A stretch of 64,000 bases of DNA from Mycolicibacter virginiensis (GCF_022374935.2 NZ_CP092430.2:868001-932000), one strand, 5' to 3'; numbered from the stretch's first letter, positions 30,629 through 39,958 are shown. Notes: generated from the letters alone by a model not told the origin. Program-made: numbers and translations.

Positions 30629-31132
30629 GTGCGTGCCCGGCTGATCGGGGCGGCGCTGCTGACGGCGCTGCTCGCTGCGGTCGGTTATGGCCTAGCCGAA
30701 CGCGCACACCAACCCGTCGCCGCCCCGCAGCCCGCCGCCGCGCCGGCAGCGTCGGTGCCGGTGTCGGTGATCCGTCACGGCACTGAATTCACGCTGGCCG
30801 GAGACGTCGCCGATCCGGCAGCCAAACGGGAGCTGCTGGATGCGGTGATCACCTCGAGCGACGACATCACCGTTGTCGACCATCTCGTGGTGGCTCCCGG
30901 TGCGGTGACCATCGACTTCTCCGGCGCGGGCCCGGTGTTCGAGGCCGCCGCGGGCATCGACGATTTCACTTTTGCGATCACTGGCGACACCGTGACGCTG
31001 GGCGGGACCACCGCGAAGACGGACGAGGCGGCCGCCGTGCAGGCCGCGGCCGAAGACGCCTGGGTGCGGGCCCGCATCGTCAACGAGCTAGCCAGCTCCC
31101 AGGGCGGGGAAAAGTCCACCAAAAACGACTAA
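30629..31132 (+). CDS. BON-domain-like exported protein, ArfA-related
   Basis: A 167-residue protein with an N-terminal hydrophobic anchor or signal (LIGAALLTALLAAVGYGLAE) followed by an Ala/Pro linker. The mature domain (VIRHGTEFTLAGDVADPAAKRELLDAVI ... FTFAITGDTVTLGGTTAKTDEAAAVQAAAEDAW) closely resembles the central BON-type repeats of the ArfA protein encoded just downstream. It therefore looks like a partial paralogue of ArfA without the OmpA domain. The GTG start immediately follows the FKBP stop. Function unknown; a cell-envelope role is inferred. Confidence 0.72.
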   Translation: MRARLIGAALLTALLAAVGYGLAERAHQPVAAPQPAAAPAASVPVSVIRHGTEFTLAGDVADPAAKRELLDAVITSSDDITVVDHLVVAPGAVTIDFSGAGPVFEAAAGIDDFTFAITGDTVTLGGTTAKTDEAAAVQAAAEDAWVRARIVNELASSQGGEKSTKND

Positions 31133-31160
31133 CTGCCTCCATTAACAAATCGAAGCTCCT

Positions 31161-31194
31161 ACACTCGCGGTGTCCTGGACTCGCGGGTGTTTTT
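31161..31194 (+). terminator. Intrinsic terminator or attenuator upstream of arfA
   Basis: ACACTCGCG (31161-31169) pairs with CGCGGGTGT (31182-31190), with one G-U pair, across a 12-nt loop, and is followed by a run of T. It ends only about nine bases before the arfA ribosome-binding site AAGGAGG, leaving no room for a promoter between them. Confidence 0.7.
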
Positions 31195-31213
31195 CGGTTG
31201 TCAAGGAGGATCC

Positions 31214-32305
31214 ATGCCAGGCTCAGAAAACCCCACTGTGACTGGCTGGCGAAAGGTCTCGCGGTTCTACCGCCGGCCTCCCGGTGTCGGCTGGGTCTTG
31301 GCCCTGGCGGCAATTCCGTTGTTGCTGGCCCTGATTGGCTACGGAATTACGGATCGCTCCAAACTCGACATCAACGGGCCGAACATCAGTACGCCGGACG
31401 TCGCCGCGCCGACACTGTCGCTGTCGGTGCCGAGTGTGAGCCCGCCGGGGCGGTCCTTCGCCCCGCTGGCGATTCTGCGCAACGGCAATGTCATCACCCT
31501 CAATGGGGATCTTCCTGACATCGGCATGCGAACCGGACTGCTCGACATGCTCAAGGGAGTGTTCGGCGGTGGTGTGCAGCTGGTCGACAATCTCAACATC
31601 AAGGCCGGCGTCACCGCACCCGACCTGTCCAGTCTGGGATCGGTGTTCAAGGCCGCAGTGTCCATGCCGGACTTCAAATTCAAGATCGTCGACGACACCG
31701 TCACTCTGCTCGGAACCGCGGCGTCCGACGCGGTCAAGTTTGCCGTCGAGGCGGCATCTAAGGCGGCGTGGCCGAACCTGAAGCTGGTCAACGACATTCG
31801 CGTCTCCAAAGGTGAGACGCAGGCGGCCCCGAGTGCAACCGAGGTGCCGGCCCCGGCTCCGACACCGAAGCCCACTCCGGCTCCGGCTCCGGCGCCGTCG
31901 GGCAGTGCCCCGGCCCATACTCCGGCACCGAGCCCGGCCGGCGACTGCAGCAATCTGCAGGCCGACATCACCGCGCTGATGAGCACGCCGGTCAGGTTCG
32001 TCACCAATGGCTACACCCTGTCGACGGGCACCAAGGAGCAACTGGCCCGGGTGGCGGAGAAAGTGAAGGGTTGTCACAACGCCCGCGTCGCGGTCAACGG
32101 CTACACCGACAACACCGGCAACGACCGAATCAATGTGCCGCTCAGCGCAGCCCGCGCCAAGTCCGTCGCCGACTTCCTGGTGTCCCACGGCGTCCCCGCC
32201 AACGGCGTCACATCCAAGGGATTCGGCTCGGCCGACCCGATCGCCAGCAACGCGACACCCGACGGTCGTGCTCAAAACCGTCGCGTCGCGATCACCGTGA
32301 GCTAA
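31214..32305 (+). CDS. arfA: Peptidoglycan-binding membrane protein ArfA (OmpATb)
   Basis: A 363-residue OmpA-family protein, equivalent to Rv0899, required in M. tuberculosis for ammonia secretion and acid adaptation. One transmembrane helix (VGWVLALAAIPLLLALIGYG) lies near residue 35. A BON-type region follows (about 85-205), then a Pro/Ala linker, then the C-terminal OmpA domain (about 240-363) with FVTNGYTLS and NGYTDNTGNDRINVPLSAARAKSVADFL and final GRAQNRRVAITV, which binds peptidoglycan. Two cysteines (DCSNL, GCHNA) probably form the known disulfide. It heads the arfABC operon. Confidence 0.95.
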   Translation: MPGSENPTVTGWRKVSRFYRRPPGVGWVLALAAIPLLLALIGYGITDRSKLDINGPNISTPDVAAPTLSLSVPSVSPPGRSFAPLAILRNGNVITLNGDLPDIGMRTGLLDMLKGVFGGGVQLVDNLNIKAGVTAPDLSSLGSVFKAAVSMPDFKFKIVDDTVTLLGTAASDAVKFAVEAASKAAWPNLKLVNDIRVSKGETQAAPSATEVPAPAPTPKPTPAPAPAPSGSAPAHTPAPSPAGDCSNLQADITALMSTPVRFVTNGYTLSTGTKEQLARVAEKVKGCHNARVAVNGYTDNTGNDRINVPLSAARAKSVADFLVSHGVPANGVTSKGFGSADPIASNATPDGRAQNRRVAITVS

Positions 32306-32317
32306 GGAGAAACTGCA

Positions 32318-32470
32318 ATGGATTTCGTCATTCACTGGCTCTGGTATCTGCTGGCATTCGCGGTCGGGTCGGCGGTCGCCTGGTTGCTCACCGTCGTCTC
32401 GCTCCGCCGCACCAGCAAGGAAGACGCCGTTGCGGCGCTTCCCGGCTCGCGTGAGATAGGAGCCCACTGA
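32318..32470 (+). CDS. arfB: Small membrane protein ArfB
   Basis: A 50-residue protein with a single membrane helix (WLWYLLAFAVGSAVAWLLTVV) and a basic cytoplasmic tail (SLRRTSKEDAVAALPG), starting 12 bases after arfA behind AAGGAGA. It is the counterpart of Rv0900. The stop and the next start share one base (TGATG). It is a member of the ArfABC envelope system. Confidence 0.88.
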   Translation: MDFVIHWLWYLLAFAVGSAVAWLLTVVSLRRTSKEDAVAALPGSREIGAH

Positions 32471-33192
32471 TGCACGGCGTCAATTGCTGGCTGATGGGAC
32501 TGTCATTTCTGTTGGGTCTGCTGTTGACATTCGCCTTCACCATCCGGCGGGTCAAACGCGAGGTGCCGGTATCGGTGGCACCCGGTGCCGCCGGTCCCGC
32601 GGCGAGCGCGCCCACCGCCCCCATCCCGGCCGCCGGGGCGAGCACCGGTTCGGGCGCGACGGCGAAACTCGCCGGCGGCACACTTCCCTCAGAGGCCGAG
32701 ACCAGCGCGATGGCGATCGGCGAAACGCCCTACGGCGCGGGCTCGGCACGCGCCGGTGCCGGCGGCGACGGCCCGACGGGCTGGACGATCAAGGGCAACG
32801 AGGACTCGATGCTGTACCACACCACGGACAGCCCCTGGTATGACCAGACGATCGCCGAGGTGTGGTTCGCCGAGGAGAGTGCCGCCGCCGCAGCAGGATT
32901 CACCCGGTGGGACAAGGGCCGATCTAACAGCGGGACCGCCAAGCTGGTCGAAGTCGAGGAGGTGCCGCCGGGCCCGTTCGGTCCGGGTTCGGCCAAGGCC
33001 GGCCCTGGCGGCAGCGGCCCGGTGGGCTGGACGGTCAAGGGCAACGAGGACTCGATGCTCTACCATGCTCCGGCAAGCCCGGCCTACGACGCGACGATCG
33101 CCGAGGTGTGGTTCAAAGACGAGCAGACCGCCGCGGCGGCCGGCTTCCAGCGCTGGGACACCTGGCGCAAGGACAAGAAGAAGAAAAAGTAG
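32470..33192 (+). CDS. arfC: Membrane protein ArfC with two tandem repeats of a conserved domain
   Basis: A 240-residue protein with one N-terminal membrane helix (WLMGLSFLLGLLLTFAFTI), a Pro/Ala linker and two copies of a domain of about 65 residues. Copy 1 (about 86-155) contains GPTGWTIKGNEDSMLYHT and IAEVWFAEESAAAAAGF; copy 2 (about 165-234) contains GPVGWTVKGNEDSMLYHA and IAEVWFKDEQTAAAAGF. The M. tuberculosis ArfC (Rv0901) is shorter (175 residues), consistent with one copy. The same motif recurs in unrelated actinobacterial proteins, often C-terminal. The protein ends in a Lys-rich tail (KDKKKKK). Confidence 0.9.
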   Translation: MHGVNCWLMGLSFLLGLLLTFAFTIRRVKREVPVSVAPGAAGPAASAPTAPIPAAGASTGSGATAKLAGGTLPSEAETSAMAIGETPYGAGSARAGAGGDGPTGWTIKGNEDSMLYHTTDSPWYDQTIAEVWFAEESAAAAAGFTRWDKGRSNSGTAKLVEVEEVPPGPFGPGSAKAGPGGSGPVGWTVKGNEDSMLYHAPASPAYDATIAEVWFKDEQTAAAAGFQRWDTWRKDKKKKK

Positions 33193-33214
33193 TGACGATC
33201 CGGGCGTAGTGCGC

Positions 33215-34570
33215 TCAGCTCGGCGGCGGAAGCCGCAGCAGCAGACGTACTCCGCCCAGCGGACTGTCTTCCAAAGACGCCGTGCCGCCGTGCAGTTCGG
33301 CTTGTTGCGCGACCAGGGCCAGCCCGAGGCCCGACCCCGAATGCGATGCCGTCGACCCGCGGGAGAACCGCTCGAAGACGATGCGGCGCTCTTCCTCGGG
33401 AAGCCCCCCGCCGTTGTCGTCGATGGCGATCTCCACGCCCTCGCGTGAGGTGACCGCCGACAATTGCACTTGGGTCGCGCCGCCGTGCTTGACCGCGTTG
33501 GCGATCGCGTTGTCCACGGCCAGCCGCAGTCCGGCGGGCAGCCCGACGATGATGCAGGTCGGCGACGGCACCAACGAGACGTTCAGGTCCGGGAAGACCC
33601 GCATCGCGTCGTGGGCCGCCCGGTCGAGCAGATCGGTGATGTCGACCGGCACGTGATCGTCGGAGGTGGACAGTTCGCCCTGCGCCAGCCGCTCCAGAGC
33701 CGACAGCGTCGCCTCGATCCGAGTCTGGGTCCGCACGACGTCGTGCAGCACCTCTTTGCGCTGGTCGTCGGGCAGGTCCAGGGTGGTCAGCACCTCGAGG
33801 TTGGTGCGCATCGCGGTCAGCGGGGTGCGCAGCTCGTGGGAGGAGACCGCGGCGAAGTCACGCGCGGAGGCCAGGGCCTCCTTGGTCCGATCCTGCTCGG
33901 TCCAGATCCGCTGCAGCATGCCGCGCATCGCCTCGGCGATTTCCACCGCCTCGGTGGCGCCGCGCACTTCGATGTCGGGCCGTTCATCACCGGCGTCGAT
34001 CGATCGCGCCTGCTGCGCCAGCCGTCGCAGGGGCCGCACCGCAAATGCCGTCAGCAGCCAGCCCAGCAGCGCGGCCGCTCCGATCGCGACGGTACAGAGC
34101 AGGATCACCCGGCGGTGCAGGTTGTTGGTGTCGGCGAGGGTGGCGTCGTAGGTGGCGCCGACGGCCAGCGACCGTGGCCCCGGTCCGGGGATGTCGACGG
34201 TGCGCACCCGGTAGCGCACGCCGTCGATCTCGGTGTCGGCGTAGCCCGGTTCCAGCTCCGGCAGTACCACGGAAGAGTTCGACGTCACTTGGTTGGCCCG
34301 TCGCAGTGTGATGACGGCATCGGTGGCGCCGGCCGACCGGGGCAGTTCACCCAGGCCGATCAGCGGGACGGTCAGTCCGGCCGCCTCGTCGAGCCGGCGG
34401 TCCAGCCAGTACTTGCGGTCGTTGGTGATACCGACCCACACGATGGCGCCGATGATGACCGTCACGATCGCGGTGCCGATCGCCGTCACCAGCATCACCC
34501 GGGTCCGCAGTGACGGTGTTCTGGCGAAGATGCGCCGCAGCAGCTTCATGACGTTCACGCCTGCACTCAC
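33215..34570 (-). CDS. prrB: Sensor histidine kinase PrrB
   Basis: The membrane sensor of the PrrAB two-component system (Rv0902c). Two membrane helices flank an extracellular sensor domain (first [24 protein letters not shown]; second [22 protein letters not shown]), then HAMP, the dimerisation domain with the phosphorylated His in [12 protein letters not shown], and an ATPase domain with [22 protein letters not shown] and GSGLGLALV. The GTG at 34570 overlaps the prrA stop (GTGA); M. tuberculosis starts a few residues further in, so GTG or ATG at 34558 or 34549 are alternatives. PrrAB is essential in M. tuberculosis. Confidence 0.94.
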   Translation of the reverse strand: MSAGVNVMKLLRRIFARTPSLRTRVMLVTAIGTAIVTVIIGAIVWVGITNDRKYWLDRRLDEAAGLTVPLIGLGELPRSAGATDAVITLRRANQVTSNSSVVLPELEPGYADTEIDGVRYRVRTVDIPGPGPRSLAVGATYDATLADTNNLHRRVILLCTVAIGAAALLGWLLTAFAVRPLRRLAQQARSIDAGDERPDIEVRGATEAVEIAEAMRGMLQRIWTEQDRTKEALASARDFAAVSSHELRTPLTAMRTNLEVLTTLDLPDDQRKEVLHDVVRTQTRIEATLSALERLAQGELSTSDDHVPVDITDLLDRAAHDAMRVFPDLNVSLVPSPTCIIVGLPAGLRLAVDNAIANAVKHGGATQVQLSAVTSREGVEIAIDDNGGGLPEEERRIVFERFSRGSTASHSGSGLGLALVAQQAELHGGTASLEDSPLGGVRLLLRLPPPS

Positions 34571-35277
34571 TGCGTTCGCAGGACGAAGCCGACGCCGCGC
34601 ACGGTGTGCAGCAGTCGCGGAGCGCCGCCGGCCTCGAGCTTGCGGCGCAGGTAGCCGATGAACACGTCGACGACGTTGGTGTCGGCGGCGAAGTCGTAGC
34701 CCCAGACGAGCTCGAGCAGCTGCGCGCGCGACAACACCGCAGTCTTGTGTTCGGCGAGCACGGCCAACAGGTCGAACTCCCGCTTGGTCAGGTCCACGTC
34801 GACGCCCTTGACCCGGGCGCGGCGGCCCGGGATGTCGACCTCCAGCGGGCCCACGGTGATGGTCTCCGAGGAGGAACTGGCCGCCGACCCGCGCCGCCGC
34901 AGCATTGCCCGAACCCGGGCCACCAGCTCGGCAAGCACGAAAGGCTTGACCAGGTAGTCGTCGGCGCCGGCCTCGAGGCCGGCCACCCGGTCGTCGACCG
35001 AACTGCGCGCGGACAGCACACAGACCGGCACGTCGTCACCCATGGCCCGTAGTGCCGTCACCACACTCACCCCGTCGAGCACCGGCATGTTGATGTCGAG
35101 CACGATCGCGTCGGGGCGGGCTTCCTTGGCGCTGCGCAACGCCTCGGCGCCGTCCGCCGCCGTCGCCACCTCGAAGCCGGACAGTCGCAGTCCGCGTTCC
35201 AGTGAGGCGAGCACGTCGGAGTCGTCATCGACGACCAAGACCCGGGGGGAGGCAGCGGGGTTGTCCATGGTCGCCAT
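34567..35277 (-). CDS. prrA: Response regulator PrrA
   Basis: An OmpR-family regulator of 236 residues. The receiver domain has acidic VVDDDSD, the phosphoacceptor Asp in [11 protein letters not shown] and LVKPF; the winged-helix DNA-binding domain ends with [16 protein letters not shown] and TVRGVGFVL. Near-identical to Rv0903c. It is cotranscribed with prrB (4-bp overlap) and is divergent from the ABC exporter pair across 69 bp, so PrrA could act on that promoter too (inference). Confidence 0.96.
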   Translation of the reverse strand: MATMDNPAASPRVLVVDDDSDVLASLERGLRLSGFEVATAADGAEALRSAKEARPDAIVLDINMPVLDGVSVVTALRAMGDDVPVCVLSARSSVDDRVAGLEAGADDYLVKPFVLAELVARVRAMLRRRGSAASSSSETITVGPLEVDIPGRRARVKGVDVDLTKREFDLLAVLAEHKTAVLSRAQLLELVWGYDFAADTNVVDVFIGYLRRKLEAGGAPRLLHTVRGVGFVLRTQ

Positions 35278-35346
35278 TTTGCCTGAACATGGCTAGCAAG
35301 CGCGGGATGCGCCGCGGGTCGCTCCGGTCAATCTAGGGTCGACTGC

Positions 35347-37143
35347 GTGAAACCGGCGTCCGCGCTGCGCAGCCTGCTGCCTTATCTGCGCCCCTACCGG
35401 GTGCGTTGGGTCGCCATGGTCACCGTGGCCGTGCTCAGTCTGGTCGCCACCGTAGTTATCCCGCTGATGACCAAGGCCGTTATCGACGGACCGGTGCAGC
35501 ACCGGGACCAGCCCGGACTGTGGGTGCTGGGTACAGCGGCGACCGCGCTGGGGGTCATCGAGGCGCTGCTGTTGTTCATGCGGCGCTGGTTGGTCGCGCC
35601 CACCACCATGGGCGTGGAGGCCGACATCCGCAAGGATCTGTACGCGCGGCTGCAGATCCTGCCGATGACCTTTCACGGCCGCTGGCAGTCCGGTCAGCTG
35701 CTGTCGCGGATCATGAACGACCTGTCCGCCGTGCGGCGCTTCCTGTCGTTCGTGGTGGTGTTCCTGGTGCTCAACACGGTGCAGATTCTGGCGGTCACGA
35801 CGATTCTGCTGGTCCTCTACTGGCCGCTGGGCGTGGTGGTATGCGCGTCGCTGATACCGGTCATGCTGGCGGTGCAGCACTTCCGGCGCCAGTACACCCG
35901 GCTCACGCGGCAGGCGCAGGACCAGGCCGGCCAGGTGGCCACCGTCGTCGAGGAGTCCGCGCTGGGCCTGCGCACCGTCAAGGCGTTCGGTCGTGAGGAC
36001 TACGTGTTCGCGCGGTTCGACGCCCAAGCCGCAAAGCTGCGCGACCTGGGCGTGGAGAAGGTGGTGGTGTCGTCAAGGTTCTGGACCCTGTTGGAGGTTA
36101 TCCCGAACTTCACGCTCATCGGGGTGCTCGCGGTCGGCGCGTACGCCGCCGGGCACCACCTGGTCACGATGGGCACTCTGGTCGCGTTCGTCACGTTGAT
36201 GCTGTCGCTGATCTGGCCGCTGTCATCGCTGGGCTTCCTGCTGTCGGCCACCCAGGAGGCGATGACCGCCGCCGACCGGATCACCGAGATCTTCGATGCG
36301 CCGCTCGAGATCACCGACGGGGACGACCCGGTGCCTCCAGCGGGCCGACTGGAGTTACGCGATGTCGGATTCCGGTTTGCCACCGAGGCGGGCACTGCTG
36401 GCCCATGGGTGCTGCGCGGACTCAATCTCACCGTCGAACCCGGTGAGACGGTCGCTCTGGTGGGCGCCACCGGCTCCGGGAAGTCGGTGCTGGCGATGCT
36501 GCTGTCCCGGCTCTACGACGCACAGGAGGGACAGATCCTCATCGGCGGCCGGGACATCCGGACGCTGACGTTGGCGGCGCTGCGCTCGGCGGTGGTGACC
36601 GCCTTCGACGACCCCACCCTGTTCTCGATGTCGGTGGCGGACAACCTGCGGCTGGGCCGGCCCGAAGCGAGCGATGCGGAACTGGCCCGCGCCATATCGA
36701 CAGTTTCGGCTGATTTCGTTTATGACCTGCCGTCCGGGCTGGACACCCGGATCGGGGAGCAGGGCATGAGCCTGTCGGGCGGGCAGCGTCAACGGCTGTC
36801 GCTGGCCCGGGCCCTGGTGGCGGCGCCGACGATCCTGGTGCTCGACGACACGCTCTCGGCCCTGGATGTGCACACCGAGGCCGCGGTGACCGATGCACTG
36901 CGCCGGGTACTGGGTTCTGGCGGCGCCGCGGGCCGCACGCCGATCACCGGGCTGGTGGTGGCCAACCGGGCATCCACGGTGGCGCTGGCCGATCGGGTGG
37001 CGCTGGTCGAGGACGGGACCATTACCGCGGTCGGTACCCACGCCCAGCTGCTGGCCGAGGTACCGCGGTACCGCTATCTGCTGGCGGCAGACGACGAGCT
37101 CGACGACGGTGCCGAACACCTCGTCGACTGGGCGCGACGGTGA
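35347..37143 (+). CDS. ABC exporter subunit with degenerate ATPase site (heterodimer partner 1)
   Basis: A 598-residue half-transporter: six membrane helices (about residues 15-310) fused to an ATPase domain. Walker A is GATGSGKS and the signature is canonical LSGGQRQRLSLARAL, but the catalytic Glu after Walker B is Asp (LVLDDTLSALD) and the switch His is replaced (VVANRAST where AHR is usual). Such changes mark the non-catalytic half of heterodimeric exporters of the TM287/288 type. The stop overlaps the start of the next gene (GTGA), which encodes the complementary half. Substrate unknown, probably a drug, lipid or peptide. Confidence 0.9.
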   Translation: MKPASALRSLLPYLRPYRVRWVAMVTVAVLSLVATVVIPLMTKAVIDGPVQHRDQPGLWVLGTAATALGVIEALLLFMRRWLVAPTTMGVEADIRKDLYARLQILPMTFHGRWQSGQLLSRIMNDLSAVRRFLSFVVVFLVLNTVQILAVTTILLVLYWPLGVVVCASLIPVMLAVQHFRRQYTRLTRQAQDQAGQVATVVEESALGLRTVKAFGREDYVFARFDAQAAKLRDLGVEKVVVSSRFWTLLEVIPNFTLIGVLAVGAYAAGHHLVTMGTLVAFVTLMLSLIWPLSSLGFLLSATQEAMTAADRITEIFDAPLEITDGDDPVPPAGRLELRDVGFRFATEAGTAGPWVLRGLNLTVEPGETVALVGATGSGKSVLAMLLSRLYDAQEGQILIGGRDIRTLTLAALRSAVVTAFDDPTLFSMSVADNLRLGRPEASDAELARAISTVSADFVYDLPSGLDTRIGEQGMSLSGGQRQRLSLARALVAAPTILVLDDTLSALDVHTEAAVTDALRRVLGSGGAAGRTPITGLVVANRASTVALADRVALVEDGTITAVGTHAQLLAEVPRYRYLLAADDELDDGAEHLVDWARR

Positions 37144-38903
37144 CGGCTGAGCCGGACCGGGCCGCGGCGCGGGCCCTGCTCTGGTCGTTGTTGCGCCCGT
37201 ATCGGTTCGCGGCGCTGCTGATGGTCGTGGCCATTGTGGTGGAAAACGCTGCCCGGCTTGCGGTTCCGGTGCTCGCGCAGCGCGGAATCGACCGGGGAAT
37301 CCCGCCGATTGCCGCCGACGGCTCGATCCGGCAGCTCAGCCTGATCGTGACTGTGCTCGCGGTGGTGGTGTTCACGCAGGCAATCAGCCGGATGATTTTC
37401 CTGCAGTGGTCGGGCACGATCGGGCAGCGGATGCTGCTGGAGCTGCGGCGGCGAGTCTTCTGCCAGTTTCAGCGCCTGGATGTGGGATTTCACGAGCGCT
37501 ACACCTCGGGCCGGGTGGTCAGCAGGTTGACCAACGACGTCGACGCCATCCAGGAGATGCTGCTCACGGGGTTCGACGGGCTGGTCGGCGCCGCGCTCAC
37601 CATGGTGGGCACAGCCGTGCTGCTGGTCGTGTTGGACTGGCGGCTGGGCCTGATGTGCCTGGCCGCTTTTCCGGTGCTGGTGGTGTTGCTGCGATGGTTC
37701 CGGGCGGAATCGTCGAAGAACTACACCGCGGTGCGCGAGCACGCCGCACGGGTGATCGTGCAGTTTGTCGAAACCATGACCGGGATCAAGGCGGTACAGG
37801 CCTATCGCCGTGAGGCTCGCAATCAGGAGATCTTTACCGGAGTCGCCGAGCGCTACCGTGCGGTGAACGAGAAGGCGTTCAGGCTCGTCGCGATCTTCGC
37901 GCCCGGGGTCAAGCTGGTCGGTAACCTCACCACCGGTGTGGTGCTGCTCTACGGAGGCTGGCGAGTACTGCACGGGCACATGACGATCGGAACTTTCACC
38001 GCGTTCCTGCTCTATCTACGGATGTTCTTTGAACCGATGCAGGGCATCTCCGAGTTCCTCAACATCTTCTCCTCGGCGACCGCGGCGCTGCAGAAACTGG
38101 CCGGCGTGCTGGCCGAAACGCCCGCCGTCACCGACCCGCCCGAGCCGCAGTGCGTTCCCGGTGAGGTGCGCGGTGAGATCGATTTGTGTGACGTGCATTT
38201 CGGCTACCGGGACGACCAGTCGGTGCTGGCCGGCCTGTCGCTGAGCATCCCGGCGGGGCAGACCGTTGCGCTGGTCGGCAGCACCGGAGCCGGTAAGTCC
38301 ACCATCGCCAAACTGATCGCCCGGTTCTACGACCCGGTCTCGGGAGCGGTGACGCTCGATGGCGTCGACCTGCGCGCGGTCAGCCAGGCGGCGCTGCGGC
38401 GCCACGTCGTGATGGTCACCCAGGAGAATTTTCTGTTCACCGGCACCGTCGCCGACAACATCCGGTTCGGCCGCCCCGGCGCGACCGACGCTGAGGTGGC
38501 CGCCGCGGCGACGAGCGTGGGCGCCGATGCGTTCATCACCGCCCTGCCCGAGGGCTACGACACCGACGTCGCCAAGCGGGGCGGGCGACTCTCGGCGGGC
38601 CAGCGGCAACTGGTCGCGTTCGCGCGCGCCTTCCTCGCCGACCCGGCAGTACTGATCCTCGACGAGGCGACGTCCGCACTGGACATCCCCGGCGAGCGGA
38701 TGGTGCAGAAGGCGCTGCGCAGCGTGCTGGCGGGTCGGACCGCGCTGGTGATCGCCCACCGACTCTCCACGGTCGAGATCGCCGACCGGGTTCTGGTCAT
38801 CGAGGGCGGGCGCATCGTCGAGGACGGGCCGCCGGCCGAGCTGATCCGCGCCGAGGGTCACTACGCCGCGCTGCACGACGCGTGGCTGCGCTCGTTGGCC
38901 TGA
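37140..38903 (+). CDS. ABC exporter subunit with canonical Walker B (heterodimer partner 2)
   Basis: A 587-residue half-transporter with six membrane helices and an ATPase domain. Walker A GSTGAGKST, Walker B with catalytic Glu (LILDEATSALD) and switch His (VIAHRLST) are intact, while the signature is altered to LSAGQ instead of LSGGQ. This subunit's intact Walker site would pair with the partner's canonical signature, and its altered signature with the partner's degenerate Walker site. That is exactly the asymmetry known for heterodimeric exporters. GTG start, translationally coupled to the gene before it. Confidence 0.9.
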   Translation: MTAEPDRAAARALLWSLLRPYRFAALLMVVAIVVENAARLAVPVLAQRGIDRGIPPIAADGSIRQLSLIVTVLAVVVFTQAISRMIFLQWSGTIGQRMLLELRRRVFCQFQRLDVGFHERYTSGRVVSRLTNDVDAIQEMLLTGFDGLVGAALTMVGTAVLLVVLDWRLGLMCLAAFPVLVVLLRWFRAESSKNYTAVREHAARVIVQFVETMTGIKAVQAYRREARNQEIFTGVAERYRAVNEKAFRLVAIFAPGVKLVGNLTTGVVLLYGGWRVLHGHMTIGTFTAFLLYLRMFFEPMQGISEFLNIFSSATAALQKLAGVLAETPAVTDPPEPQCVPGEVRGEIDLCDVHFGYRDDQSVLAGLSLSIPAGQTVALVGSTGAGKSTIAKLIARFYDPVSGAVTLDGVDLRAVSQAALRRHVVMVTQENFLFTGTVADNIRFGRPGATDAEVAAAATSVGADAFITALPEGYDTDVAKRGGRLSAGQRQLVAFARAFLADPAVLILDEATSALDIPGERMVQKALRSVLAGRTALVIAHRLSTVEIADRVLVIEGGRIVEDGPPAELIRAEGHYAALHDAWLRSLA

Positions 38904-38933
38904 ACCGCGAGTGCGAGCGCTCGACAGCGGGGG

Positions 38934-39053
38934 TTAAATCCAGGCGAATTTAAATCAAACGACATGCGGACACCGGCGTTTCGACTGCAAAGATTCCGCA
39001 AACGCCGTCGGTTTCGGGCTCACCACGTGCTTAGGCTTTCCGCCGTGATCGTC
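38934..39053. promoter_or_regulatory. AT-rich intergenic region with repeats before the DMT transporter
   Basis: This 200-bp gap is unusually AT-rich for the window. It has a direct repeat TTAAATC (38934-38940 and 38950-38956) and a short palindrome GTGATCGTCAC (39043-39053) 50 bp before the next start. It is a likely promoter and operator region; no factor can be named. Confidence 0.35.
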
Positions 39054-39103
39054 ACATCGAACGTTAAGGCCGTCAAGAAGGCCGAAGCTGCCAGGGCAGC
39101 TGC

Positions 39104-39958
39104 GTGATCGGTTCACCGACCGCGCAGGGATTGGCGTTGGCGTCGGCCACCAGCTTCGGGATCAGCGACTTCGTGGGCGGTGTCGCGTCGCGTCGAGTCG
39201 CCGCGCTTCGCGTGGTCTTGGTGTCCACCCCGGTCTCCATGGTGATGCTCGGCATGCTCGCCCTGATCGGCGGCGGGCACATCACGACGAGCACGGTCGT
39301 CTTGGGCATGCTCGGTGGACTCAGCCAGGCCCTGGGCATCTGGTGGTTCTACGCGGCCATGGCCACCGGCCCGATCTCGGTGGTATCACCCCTGGCCGCG
39401 GTGGTGGATGCCAGCGTGCCGGTATGTGTCGGGCGGATGCTGGGGGAGCGGCCCGGGATGCTCGCCAGCGCAGGTATCGCGGTGGCATTGGGTGCGGTGG
39501 TGTTGATCAGCTGGCACGCCGGCGACGACGGCGTCCATCGGCCGGGGCTCAGCCACCGCGTGCTCTGGTTGACGGTCGCCTCGGGGGTGGCCCTGGGGCT
39601 GAACTTCGTCTTCCTGGACCGCACTCCAGCGGATTCCGGCCTGTGGCCCCTGTTGTTCGCACGTGCCGCGGCCACCGTCCTGGTGATCGCCGTCGCGGCG
39701 ATGAGCCGCAATCTCAGCGTGCCGACGGGCATACCGCTGCGGCTGGCGTTCCTGATCGCACTGCTCGACACCGCCGCCAATGTCACCATGCTGTTCGCGT
39801 TGAAACTCGCGCTGCTGTCACTGGCCAGCGTGCTGATCTCGCTGTACCCGGCCGCCACGGTGATCTTGGCGGTGGTCCTGCTGGGGGAGCGAGTGCGTTT
39901 CCGGCAGGTGATGGGGATGGTGCTGGCCGGAGTGGCCGTAGCGATGATCACCGGCTAG
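39104..39958 (+). CDS. EamA/DMT-family transporter
   Basis: A 284-residue membrane protein with ten hydrophobic segments arranged as two EamA repeats, from FGISDFVGGVASRRVAALRVV in the first to LYPAATVILAVVLLGERVRFRQ in the second. Family members export metabolites or drugs. GTG start; an alternative is not obvious. Its 3' end overlaps that of the convergent accD3 by 11 bases. Confidence 0.85.
   Translation: MIGSPTAQGLALASATSFGISDFVGGVASRRVAALRVVLVSTPVSMVMLGMLALIGGGHITTSTVVLGMLGGLSQALGIWWFYAAMATGPISVVSPLAAVVDASVPVCVGRMLGERPGMLASAGIAVALGAVVLISWHAGDDGVHRPGLSHRVLWLTVASGVALGLNFVFLDRTPADSGLWPLLFARAAATVLVIAVAAMSRNLSVPTGIPLRLAFLIALLDTAANVTMLFALKLALLSLASVLISLYPAATVILAVVLLGERVRFRQVMGMVLAGVAVAMITG

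Noticed and set aside
31850..31950. Repetitive Pro/Ala coding stretches in arfA, arfC and rpfA as possible CRISPR or PE/PPE-type repeats
   Set aside because: They are in-frame low-complexity linkers; no spacer-repeat pattern exists anywhere in the window.
39043..39053. Crp site before the DMT transporter (GTGATCGTCAC)
   Set aside because: The spacer is three bases instead of six, so it does not match the Crp consensus; kept only as an unspecified palindrome.
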